6,261 nucleotides of DNA from Euryarchaeota archaeon UBA623. GTDB taxonomy: Archaea > Thermoplasmatota > Poseidoniia > Poseidoniales > Thalassarchaeaceae. The DNA is taken from contig DAUV01000085.1 in NCBI GenBank assembly GCA_002505325.1, positions 1-6,261 on the forward strand, written 5' to 3'. A program made the position numbers and the translations under genes. The first letter of the stretch is position 1. Each line of letters starts with the position of its first letter. Positions 1 to 6,068 of the stretch are shown piece by piece. The notes under the pieces were generated by a model. The model was not told the origin of the DNA and did not search any database. It saw nothing but the letters and a program-made list of their open reading frames with translations.

Positions 1-1550
1 TAAAGGGACCAGTCTCGCCGGCGCCAACTACGGTCTAGAGCACTCTCTCCACCTCGTTCGATAGCACCATTGAAAGGTATCCCTGAAGGAAGTACGGACC
101 TATCAATTCCGAGAATATTAGCGAAGGCTTCGACCTTGTCAGGGTGATCCAGAGACTCCGCGATATCGGCAGCCCACCAATCCCTGTTGTATCCAGATGG
201 AACGAGCCTCTTGTTGTTTTCAATGAACTCTCCAAAACCCGAGAGCACCTCTCCAGAGTCCCAGATTGTGATTACTTCAGCGGAGCAGGATTTCCACTCA
301 TCGACTGTAGAGATTCTGCGGAAGGTACCATCTCGTAGGAGTACCGTAGGTCCGTCTATGTCGACACACGGAGTGACTGCGCACGCCTTTCCAGGGCGCT
401 CGGTTTTCATCTGAGTTCCAACGGAAAGAAATCCACCATGGGCCTGCATAGATACAGGATTTATCCCAGCGGCGGCAAGACCGGTAGCACGGCTCCTCCC
501 ATACCGAAGCCGAAACGCACCAGGCTCCCCTGGTTCTCCAAACACCGGTCGCCCAGCGATGACATCTTGCATGTATTTGTCATTCTTCGGAATCTCTCTA
601 CGGTGGAAATATTGACTCCCATCTACCTCTTCTCCACTTTCTTGATTTCCCTTTGTGGTAAATTCTGAGATAAATTCCCATCCTGGAATTTTTAGACGCT
701 CGGTGTGCTTCTGGATTTTCGGAGCTTTCAGGCATAGACCTTCTCCGATTACGAGCAACACTCCCCCCCGAATTCTAGTACGAGGCGAATTGTTGGGATT
801 CACTATGTTGCGAACTTCCTTGTAGCCCGCACACTCCTGCTTCTCAGTCTCCTCCCCGTTAATCATCACCGGGCACGCCCGCACGATAACCTCTATTTCC
901 TCAGGAGGAGGCTTGTATTGCAGACCGACACGATAGAGACCGAATTCTTCCTTGACTCGTTCAACTTCTGGCGTAGTTGGGATGTATCTCCCGATGCCGA
1001 GTTCACGACGTATCATATCACCAATGAGGACACTCAGTGCTTGACCCGTGCCGCCCGCCGCTCTTATGGGCCCAGCAAAGTCGATGGATAGAAACTCGGA
1101 TCCATCGGCGTTGTTCATGATACGAACTCTTCCAATGCCGTCGAGAGGGGCAACTAGGATTGCTTCCGTCAGCACTCCGAGACCGACTCTTAGTCCGGAG
1201 TCGATGGCTTCGGTGATGTCATTATTCCTTGCATACATCCTCCGTGCTACATCAAGGGCTATCTCGATAGCAGCGGTCTCCCTGTCTTTGGTCAGCAAGA
1301 GATTGCGCAAGTCATCCTCGATACTCATTCCGTCAAGATACTCTTCAAGCAACTTCTCGGTTCTACTTGCAAGGTCGGTGGTACGTGGGATTTCAACTTC
1401 ATCTGAGAAATCAAGGCCCTTGGCCTTGGCCTCATCAGCGATGAGAAAGACCTCGTCCGCGCGCCGGTCCAACCAACTCTGATACGACGCACGCTCGGCA
1501 CTCATACGAACCTCGTCGTACTCCGCAACATGCCTTTTATCCGAACTCAT
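1..1550 (-). CDS. polC: DNA polymerase D large subunit DP2, N-terminal part (3' truncated by window edge)
   Basis: This is the large, polymerising subunit of archaeal replicative DNA polymerase D, which works with the DP1 exonuclease subunit and PCNA. I translated the minus strand from the ATG at 1550: 516 codons stay open to the window edge, and no upstream in-frame ATG was seen. Recognisable DP2 blocks, in order, are PLDGIGRVRIMNNADGSEF (about residues 135-153), DFAGPIRAAGGTGQALSVL (157-175), RRELGIGRYIP (181-191), VRACPVMINGEETE (223-236), IRGGVLLVIGEGLCLKAPK (260-278), VIAGRPVFGEPGEPGAFRLR (330-349), GRSRATGLAAAGINPVSM (351-368), VGTQMKTERPGKA (377-389) and FIENNKRLVPSGYN (442-455). Family members are usually around 1,100-1,300 residues, so more than half is missing, including the catalytic aspartate region and the C-terminal zinc and PCNA-binding parts. 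A GGAG motif nine bases upstream supports the start. The symbol polC is the archaeal usage and is unrelated to bacterial PolC. Identification is from motif memory and very secure. Confidence 0.96.
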   Translation of the reverse strand, partial: MSSDKRHVAEYDEVRMSAERASYQSWLDRRADEVFLIADEAKAKGLDFSDEVEIPRTTDLASRTEKLLEEYLDGMSIEDDLRNLLLTKDRETAAIEIALDVARRMYARNNDITEAIDSGLRVGLGVLTEAILVAPLDGIGRVRIMNNADGSEFLSIDFAGPIRAAGGTGQALSVLIGDMIRRELGIGRYIPTTPEVERVKEEFGLYRVGLQYKPPPEEIEVIVRACPVMINGEETEKQECAGYKEVRNIVNPNNSPRTRIRGGVLLVIGEGLCLKAPKIQKHTERLKIPGWEFISEFTTKGNQESGEEVDGSQYFHRREIPKNDKYMQDVIAGRPVFGEPGEPGAFRLRYGRSRATGLAAAGINPVSMQAHGGFLSVGTQMKTERPGKACAVTPCVDIDGPTVLLRDGTFRRISTVDEWKSCSAEVITIWDSGEVLSGFGEFIENNKRLVPSGYNRDWWAADIAESLDHPDKVEAFANILGIDRSVLPSGIPFNGAIERGGESALDRSWRRRDWSL

Positions 1551-1559
1551 GCATACACG

Positions 1560-1563
1560 CTCC
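1560..1563 (-). promoter_or_regulatory. Shine-Dalgarno site of the DP2 gene
   Basis: On the minus strand this reads GGAG, followed by a nine-base spacer and then the ATG at 1550. It supports that start over any downstream Met such as residue 16. I see no convincing TATA box further upstream in the 135-bp divergent spacer (1551-1685), which is GC-rich, so the promoter is unplaced. Confidence 0.55.
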
Positions 1564-1676
1564 GCCGCTGAACATCCCCGTACTGTGGGAGACCGTCCAA
1601 GAACATTCACCGAAATGCCCGCCAATCTGGCTGTCTGGAGTGCGAACCTTCATCCGACCCCTGCCGAGCCGAAGCG

Positions 1677-1682
1677 AAGGAG
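1677..1682 (+). promoter_or_regulatory. Probable ribosome-binding site of pyrE
   Basis: AAGGAG lies three bases before the ATG at 1686. The spacing is short but the match is good. It supports 1686 as the start: going upstream in frame I find no ATG before about 1600, although the frame stays open. No clear TATA box was found for this gene in the divergent spacer. Confidence 0.5.
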
Positions 1683-1685
1683 AAG

Positions 1686-2273
1686 ATGGCGTCAACCAGC
1701 GTGGATGAAGCGAGGTCGAGACTGGTCGACAGGGTCCGTGACTTAGCTTATCTTCACTCTCCCGATGAACCATTCACACTCGCTAGTGGCCGTCAAAGCA
1801 CTCACTTCTTCGACATGAAGCCGGTTATGATGGACCCCGACTGTGCCCACCTGCTTGGGGTACTCATCCACGCTGAGATAGAAGACATCGGCGGTGTGGA
1901 CGCGGTCGGTGGTCTCGAACTCGGCGCGATTCCTCTCACTGGAATTGCCATAGCCAAGGCAGGCAGAGGATCTAGCCTGCGTGGCTTCCTCGTGCGCAAG
2001 GAGCCCAAAGGCCGTGGCGGCCGTAAGACCGGAAATCCTCCTGGTATTGAGGGTTCGAGCCTTACTGCTGGTGACAGAGTAGTGCTTCTTGAGGATGTGA
2101 CCACGACTGGGGGCTCTGCTCTGCAGGCCGCAACCCGACTCAGTGATATGGGTTGTGAAGTAGCCGCATGCATCACTATCTTAGATCGTGAAGAGGGCGG
2201 GGCGCAAGCTTTCGCCGAGGCGGGAATAAACCTCCGACCTTTGATTCTGAAGTCGGATGTCGCAGGTGGGTGA
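1686..2273 (+). CDS. pyrE: Orotate phosphoribosyltransferase
   Basis: It catalyses orotate + PRPP to orotidine 5'-monophosphate + pyrophosphate, the fifth step of de novo UMP synthesis, in the cytoplasm and normally as a dimer sharing its catalytic loop. The 195-residue product has the usual length. FTLASGRQSTHFFDMKP (30-46) is the N-terminal substrate region. VDAVGGLELGAIPL (71-84) is the orotate/PRPP-side strand and loop. FLVRKEPKGRG (101-111) is the flexible catalytic loop. RVVLLEDVTTTGGSAL (131-146) is the PRPP-binding motif with its two acidic residues, E136 and D137. The catalytic loop is unusual: the expected KxHG reads KGRG, with Arg at 110, and extra residues (GRKTGNPPG) precede the IEG motif. 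No frameshift is visible. The gene is divergent from DP2 and its TGA directly precedes the ATG of the next gene, which implies co-transcription and translational coupling. There is no other pyrimidine gene in view. Confidence 0.95.
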   Translation: MASTSVDEARSRLVDRVRDLAYLHSPDEPFTLASGRQSTHFFDMKPVMMDPDCAHLLGVLIHAEIEDIGGVDAVGGLELGAIPLTGIAIAKAGRGSSLRGFLVRKEPKGRGGRKTGNPPGIEGSSLTAGDRVVLLEDVTTTGGSALQAATRLSDMGCEVAACITILDREEGGAQAFAEAGINLRPLILKSDVAGG

Positions 2274-2669
2274 ATGAGCCAGCACATCATCGACTCGAGC
2301 GAGCCCTATCATCCTGAGAAACTCGACAAGAAGGAGTATGTGGGCGCAGCAGCCTACTTCGAGCTTGACATGCGTGCAGGTGTGATTCTAGAGGTCGAGG
2401 AGTTCCCTGAGATGCGTAAACCCTCATACAAGATTCACGTCAACTTTGGACCGGTAATCGGGAAACTATGGAGTTCCGCACAGATCACCAACTACTCGCG
2501 AGCCCAGTTGATTGGCCGCACAGTGGTGGGCGCTGTTAACCTCGGCGACAAGACCCTACCCACGGGATTCATCTCTCAGTTCCTCGTCCTCGGAGCACTC
2601 GACCCGGATGGTACTGTACGACTGCTTGAGTTGCCAGACGGAGTACTCCCTGGCTCCATGGTCGCCTGA
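2274..2669 (+). CDS. csaA: CsaA-like tRNA-binding (OB-fold) domain protein
   Basis: A single-domain protein of the tRNA_bind/CsaA family, whose OB fold is shared with the C terminus of bacterial methionyl-tRNA synthetase and with Trbp111/Arc1p-type proteins. Members bind tRNA, and bacterial CsaA has been described as a secretion-related chaperone. The archaeal role is less clear. Family features visible are FELDMRAGVILEVEEFPEMR (29-48), the KPSYKIHVNFGPVIGKLWSS block (49-68), AQITNYSRAQLIGR (69-82), VGAVNLGDKTLPTGFISQF (85-103) and LVLGALDPDG (104-113). The 131-residue product is about 20 residues longer than a typical ~110-residue CsaA because of an N-terminal extension (1-24). The start follows the pyrE TGA with no gap. 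The preceding AGGTGG is a weak ribosome site inside the pyrE 3' end. The 3' end abuts the stop of the convergent gene. The family call is firm; the exact csaA orthology is less so, since a stand-alone tRNA-binding protein of the YgjH type is the alternative. Confidence 0.85.
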   Translation: MSQHIIDSSEPYHPEKLDKKEYVGAAAYFELDMRAGVILEVEEFPEMRKPSYKIHVNFGPVIGKLWSSAQITNYSRAQLIGRTVVGAVNLGDKTLPTGFISQFLVLGALDPDGTVRLLELPDGVLPGSMVA

Positions 2670-3785
2670 TTACTCCCGCTGGTGCATGTAGCAGTAACCG
2701 GACTTGCGGTATACCATCCGGCGGCACTTTTTGACAGTCTTCCCATCAATGTGTTCGCAATGGGTCTGCGATTTTAGGTACTCTTCGTATGCTCTCTTCT
2801 TTGACTTAGACATACTCTCTTTCTTTTCCTTCTCAGAAACTTTCTCTGATTCTTCAGTGGCGAAGTGAAAAGCCCCCATATCTTTCTTACATTCTTTGCA
2901 GACCAGCAAACCCTTCTCATCATCATCGTTGGAAATCAACTCATATCCAGCAACCGCTGGGAGGAGGGCAAACTCCCCTACAGCCCCCTCTGTGACGAGG
3001 AGAAGACCCAAACCAAGCACACCTCCTGCCACCATCACCGCACCGCCACCCAGAGTCTTCACGTATTGCGCGGCTGGATCTTCACCCACTGACCTGCAAG
3101 TGGTGCAGATGGGAGCCTCACACCCCGCTCTCTGGCAAGTCCAACCAATCGTCTTACTCGCGAGGCCGCATCGGCTACAGACCCCCAACTCAAGACCAGT
3201 TTCTGGAGGTGTCGTAAAGGCGAGAATACCACCTCCTATCGCCAATAGTGAGCCTAGAGTAAAGCTACAGAGATCCCCCACCCCAAAGGCCCAGAAAAGA
3301 CCGAGGCCGCCGAGCATTAGCCCCGCCGCCTTTCTGCCCGAATGTTGTTTTTCGCTGGAATCCAATTGGACCTCTATTTTCGTGGCAGTTCCATCCATCT
3401 TCACCTCACGGAGTTTCGGCTTGATGCCGTTTAGGGCGTCTAACTCACCTGCGTCGAACCAGATTGTGGCGCAGTCCCCGCAGATGTCTATCTTCACGTC
3501 GTGCTCACTCACCCGGTCTTCTGATCCGAATGGTTTGGGTACCGCTATTTCCAACATCATAGAGGGACAAACCGGGCAACTGTGCCCCTCAGGGTGCTTT
3601 ACTCCCGTGTCCTCTATCTTCTCCCGAACTTCGTCCGGAACGACCCCTTCCATTGTCTTGGATTGTACTGCGAGACCCCAGCATTTGGTGCATACTAACA
3701 GATCTACGCCATCTACACCTTCGGCTGACTCCACTCTCAATTTCCTTGAGCAGTGGGGGCAGTCGTAGTCGCTAGCAGTGCTCAC
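2670..3785 (-). CDS. Membrane protein with multiple zinc-ribbon/zinc-finger clusters, function unknown
   Basis: I do not recognise a named ortholog. The 371-residue product alternates cysteine clusters with hydrophobic segments. Ribbon 1 uses C9/C12 and C32/C35. Ribbon 2 uses C70/C73 and C102/C105, and its tail CGDCATIWFDAGELDAL (102-118) matches the zf-TFIIB-like family (C..C..xWFDxGEL). Hydrophobic segments lie at about 153-170 and 172-190. Cluster 3 (C203, C206, C217, C222, C227, C230) follows, then hydrophobic segments at about 246-264 and 268-283. Next are C296/C299, a Lys/Glu-rich helical stretch (310-340), and a terminal C343-C354-C365-H368 set. Four membrane passes, two between successive soluble parts, would put every zinc domain on the same face, presumably the cytoplasm. 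The start is GTG at 3785: an in-frame TGA sits three codons upstream (3792-3794), the ATG at 3787 is out of frame, and the first internal Met (45) would remove ribbon 1. Its stop touches that of the csaA-like gene. Protein binding, nucleic-acid binding or metal sensing are all possible. Confidence 0.82.
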   Translation of the reverse strand: MSTASDYDCPHCSRKLRVESAEGVDGVDLLVCTKCWGLAVQSKTMEGVVPDEVREKIEDTGVKHPEGHSCPVCPSMMLEIAVPKPFGSEDRVSEHDVKIDICGDCATIWFDAGELDALNGIKPKLREVKMDGTATKIEVQLDSSEKQHSGRKAAGLMLGGLGLFWAFGVGDLCSFTLGSLLAIGGGILAFTTPPETGLELGVCSRCGLASKTIGWTCQRAGCEAPICTTCRSVGEDPAAQYVKTLGGGAVMVAGGVLGLGLLLVTEGAVGEFALLPAVAGYELISNDDDEKGLLVCKECKKDMGAFHFATEESEKVSEKEKKESMSKSKKRAYEEYLKSQTHCEHIDGKTVKKCRRMVYRKSGYCYMHQRE

Positions 3786-3823
3786 ATTAGTTCAGATGCT
3801 GACACCATCATTAGAGTTAGGGC

Positions 3824-3845
3824 GGCACACATATGCTCTTGTGCC
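3824..3845. promoter_or_regulatory. Inverted repeat with TATA-like core in divergent spacer
   Basis: GGCACA (3824-3829) and TGTGCC (3840-3845) form a perfect 6-bp inverted repeat around a 10-bp centre beginning CATATG (3830-3835). The repeat lies in the 79-bp spacer between the zinc-ribbon gene (GTG at 3785, minus) and the cyclophilin gene (ATG at 3865, plus). CATATG is itself palindromic. Its centre is about 32 bp from the cyclophilin ATG and about 47 bp from the GTG start. It could serve as a TATA element for either gene, with the flanking arms as an operator. This is suggestive only. Confidence 0.3.
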
Positions 3846-3864
3846 TGTGAACGCTCCCAGCTCC

Positions 3865-4350
3865 ATGCCCACCGTAGTCAAAATGACAACCAACGCTGGA
3901 GAGATACTAATCGGACTGTACACCGAAGACTGCCCAGAGACCACTGGGAACTTCCTCAAGCTCGTCGATGACGGGTATTACAACGGCCTGCACTTTCACC
4001 GAGTGATCAAGGACTTCATGATTCAGGGTGGCTGCCCTCACTCAAGGGATCCTAACAACGGCCGAGCCGGTACGGGTGGGCCTGGGTGGAAGATTCCGTG
4101 CGAGCCATCCGCCCTAGCCAAGCGTCACGACCGCCCCGGGCTGTTCTCGATGGCGAACGCGGGCCCGAACACCGGCGGCTCGCAGTTCTTCCTCACCACC
4201 GTACCCACACCCTGGCTCGATGGCAATCACGCGGTATTCGGAGAGGTCATCGAGGGGATGGAGAACGTGTACAGGATAGAGAATTGTGACACTAAACCCG
4301 GTGACAGGCCACACGACCCCCAGAAGATAATCAGTGTAGAGCGGATATGA
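3865..4350 (+). CDS. Cyclophilin-type peptidyl-prolyl cis-trans isomerase
   Basis: It catalyses cis-trans isomerisation of Xaa-Pro bonds during protein folding. There is no signal peptide, so it should be cytoplasmic. The 161-residue product is a single minimal cyclophilin domain like PpiB. Active-site blocks are FHRVIKDFMIQGG (44-56, with R46, F51, M52 and Q54), GLFSMANAGPNTGGSQFFLT (92-111, with M96, A98, Q107 and F108) and PWLDGNHAVFGEVIEGM (116-132, with W117, L118 and H122). All catalytic positions known from cyclophilin A appear present. W117 is the residue associated with cyclosporin sensitivity. I chose ATG 3865 (MPTVVKMTTNAG) because homologs begin a few residues before the first strand. 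An upstream in-frame start at 3778 would add 29 non-conserved residues and overlap the divergent gene, and ATG 3883 is also possible. No Shine-Dalgarno is seen, and a TATA-like CATATG at 3830 would give a very short leader. Confidence 0.94.
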   Translation: MPTVVKMTTNAGEILIGLYTEDCPETTGNFLKLVDDGYYNGLHFHRVIKDFMIQGGCPHSRDPNNGRAGTGGPGWKIPCEPSALAKRHDRPGLFSMANAGPNTGGSQFFLTTVPTPWLDGNHAVFGEVIEGMENVYRIENCDTKPGDRPHDPQKIISVERI

Positions 4351-4352
4351 GA

Positions 4353-4362
4353 CCATTAATGG
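4353..4362. repeat. Perfect 10-bp palindrome CCATTAATGG
   Basis: It starts three bases after the cyclophilin stop and shares the ATTAAT core with a second palindrome at 4411-4420. The centres are 58 bp apart within the 91-bp spacer before fumC. Ribbon-helix-helix proteins usually bind short inverted repeats, so this is a candidate operator for the domain fused to the downstream fumarase. That role is an inference. Confidence 0.35.
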
Positions 4363-4409
4363 ATTTCTGCCACCAAACAATACGTTGCACTGCAGGTATA
4401 CAGTCTGTG

Positions 4410-4420
4410 TTTATTAATAA
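4410..4420 (+). promoter_or_regulatory. Probable TATA box / palindrome upstream of fumC
   Basis: TTTATTAATAA is the most A/T-rich block in the spacer. Its last ten bases (4411-4420) are a perfect palindrome. The centre lies about 26 bp before the ATG at 4442, which is the spacing expected between an archaeal TATA box and a transcription start. This suggests a leaderless or near-leaderless transcript beginning at 4442, and disfavours the ATG at 4433. A repressor bound to the palindrome would block TBP, so the element could double as an operator. Confidence 0.5.
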
Positions 4421-4441
4421 CCAATTAACGCGATGCGAAAT

Positions 4442-6043
4442 ATGGCCAAGCATCGTGCTGGAGACCGCCGAATAGTCAGTATAAGCATACCAGAAGACCT
4501 TGCTAAGAGGCTCGATCGCAGAGTAGGCAAGGGTCGGGAGAAGGGGCGTTCCGCAACCATTTCAAGAATGATCCAGGACTCGATTGATTCGGAGTCTGAG
4601 GAGCGCACGGGACAGCCAGCAGCAGCAGCTCGTAGCGCTAGGGCAAAACCCGATGCCATCAGGATAGAGAAGGACACGATGGGAGAGGTCGAGGTCCCAG
4701 CAGACAGGTATTACGGGGCTCAGACCGCCCGATCCCTCATCAATTTTGACATCGGGGATGACATCATGCCCCGTTCGGTCGTCCGCGCTTTCGGGGTTCT
4801 CAAGCAGGCCGCGGCCCAGACCAACGTCGATCTTGGCCAGATGGACCCTAACATCGGCTCGTTGATCTCAGCGGCCTGTGACGAGGTCATCTCCGGCTCT
4901 CTTGACGAGCACTTCCCTCTGAGGATATGGCAGACAGGCTCGGGCACTCAGACAAACATGAACGCGAATGAGGTGATAGCTAACCGAGCGATAGAAATCT
5001 CTGGAGGTGCCGTGGGCAGCAAGACCCCGGTGCACCCGAATGACCACGTCAACCGGGCCCAGTCGAGCAATGACACCTTCCCGACGGCTATGCACATCGC
5101 TGCAGCCGAGGAAACACAACATCGATTGTTGCCCGCAGTACGTCATTTACGAGGTACTCTGGCAAACAAGGCGCGGGACTTCAGGAGTACGGTTAAGATT
5201 GGTAGGACCCACCTGATGGATGCAGTCCCTCTGACCTTAGGGCAGGAGTTCAGTGGGTATGTCTCGATGCTTGACGCTGACGTCACACGTATTGAGAGTG
5301 CCATGGGAGATTTGCTCGAACTGGCATTAGGAGGGACTGCGGTCGGGACCGGACTGAACACACATCCCGAGTTCGCTGACACAGTGGCGGCACACATTGC
5401 GGACAACACTGGGATGTCTTTTGTCAGTGCCGACAACAAGTTCGCACAGTTGGCAGCTCACGATGCACTGGTAGCCGCTTCAGGAGCATTGAACACACTT
5501 GCTTCTTCTTTGATGAAGATAGCCAATGACATCAGATGGCTCGGTTCTGGCCCTAGATGTGGCTTTGGGGAACTCTCACTTCCTGCTAACGAGCCTGGAT
5601 CAAGCATAATGCCAGGCAAGGTCAATCCTACTCAAGCAGAGGCGATGACGATGGTGTGTTGCCAAGTTATGGGCAATCACACCGCTATATCAGTCGGGGG
5701 TAGTCAGGGTAATTTTGAACTCAATGTGTACAAACCAATGATAATTCACAACTTCCTGCACAGTGTGCGCCTGCTTTCAGACACATGTCGCTCGTTTACG
5801 GACAAATGCGTGGTAGGACTGGAGGCTAATGAGGATCGAATTGCAATCCATTTAGAGAATTCACTCATGCTTGTCACTGCACTCAATCCTCACATTGGCT
5901 ATGACAACGCCGCGAAGATAGCAAAGAACGCACATTCGAAAGGAACCACACTGAGGGAAAGCGCTCTTGAGCTCGATCTGCTGACAGATGAGCAATTCAC
6001 CAAGTGGGTCAAAGCCGAGGACATGATTGGGCCACGAGACTGA
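4442..6043 (+). CDS. fumC: Class II fumarate hydratase with N-terminal ribbon-helix-helix DNA-binding domain
   Basis: It catalyses reversible hydration of fumarate to L-malate in the TCA cycle, and the family is tetrameric and iron-independent. Numbering is from ATG 4442 (533 residues). Residues 9-50 look like a CopG/Arc-type ribbon-helix-helix: strand RRIVSISIP, helix EDLAKRLDRRV, turn GKGREKG, then helix RSATISRMIQDSI. A polar Ala-rich linker (51-72) leads to a full fumarase of about 460 residues starting near IRIEKDTMGEVEVPADRYYG (73-92). Catalytic parts are WQTGSGTQTNMNANE (163-177), HPNDHVNRAQSSND (198-211), GRTHLMDAVPLTLGQE (254-269, general base candidate H257) and GSSIMPGKVNPTQ (386-398, with S387, K393 and N395). 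MPGKVNPTQ favours fumarase over aspartase. The frame is continuous. ATG 4433 would add three residues, but a TATA box about 26 bp upstream of 4442 favours the latter. The fusion is unusual, since typical FumC has about 465 residues and no such domain. Autoregulation or a DNA-associated role is inferred. Confidence 0.93.
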   Translation: MAKHRAGDRRIVSISIPEDLAKRLDRRVGKGREKGRSATISRMIQDSIDSESEERTGQPAAAARSARAKPDAIRIEKDTMGEVEVPADRYYGAQTARSLINFDIGDDIMPRSVVRAFGVLKQAAAQTNVDLGQMDPNIGSLISAACDEVISGSLDEHFPLRIWQTGSGTQTNMNANEVIANRAIEISGGAVGSKTPVHPNDHVNRAQSSNDTFPTAMHIAAAEETQHRLLPAVRHLRGTLANKARDFRSTVKIGRTHLMDAVPLTLGQEFSGYVSMLDADVTRIESAMGDLLELALGGTAVGTGLNTHPEFADTVAAHIADNTGMSFVSADNKFAQLAAHDALVAASGALNTLASSLMKIANDIRWLGSGPRCGFGELSLPANEPGSSIMPGKVNPTQAEAMTMVCCQVMGNHTAISVGGSQGNFELNVYKPMIIHNFLHSVRLLSDTCRSFTDKCVVGLEANEDRIAIHLENSLMLVTALNPHIGYDNAAKIAKNAHSKGTTLRESALELDLLTDEQFTKWVKAEDMIGPRD

Positions 6044-6068
6044 TGGAACTGAGAGCCCACTCGATCGA

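Noticed and set aside
1048..1482. Plus-strand open frame of 144 codons
   Set aside because: It lies wholly antisense to conserved DP2 blocks, and the peptide is Ser/Arg/Leu-rich with no recognisable motif, so it is a shadow of the DP2 gene.
1551..1685. TATA boxes for the divergent DP2 and pyrE genes
   Set aside because: The spacer is GC-rich, and the only A/T-rich block nearby (TTTTAT at 1535-1540) is inside DP2 and far from pyrE, so no promoter is called.
1549..1746. Small plus-strand open frame across the DP2-pyrE spacer
   Set aside because: It runs into pyrE in another frame, has an Arg/Pro-rich product and no ribosome site. pyrE has an AAGGAG directly before its own ATG.
1802..2290. Minus-strand open frame of 162 codons opposite pyrE
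   Set aside because: It mirrors pyrE, which has clear OPRT motifs, and the antisense product is low-complexity Pro/Ser/Arg-rich.
2896..3768. Plus-strand open frame of 290 codons opposite the zinc-ribbon gene
   Set aside because: The minus strand shows ordered Cys pairs, a WFDAGEL zinc-ribbon signature and membrane segments, whereas the plus product is Ser/Pro/Thr-rich without motifs.
3778..3864. Upstream extension of the cyclophilin gene to an earlier in-frame start at 3778
   Set aside because: The added 29 residues do not resemble a cyclophilin N terminus or a signal peptide, and they would overlap the start of the divergent gene and the spacer's inverted repeat.
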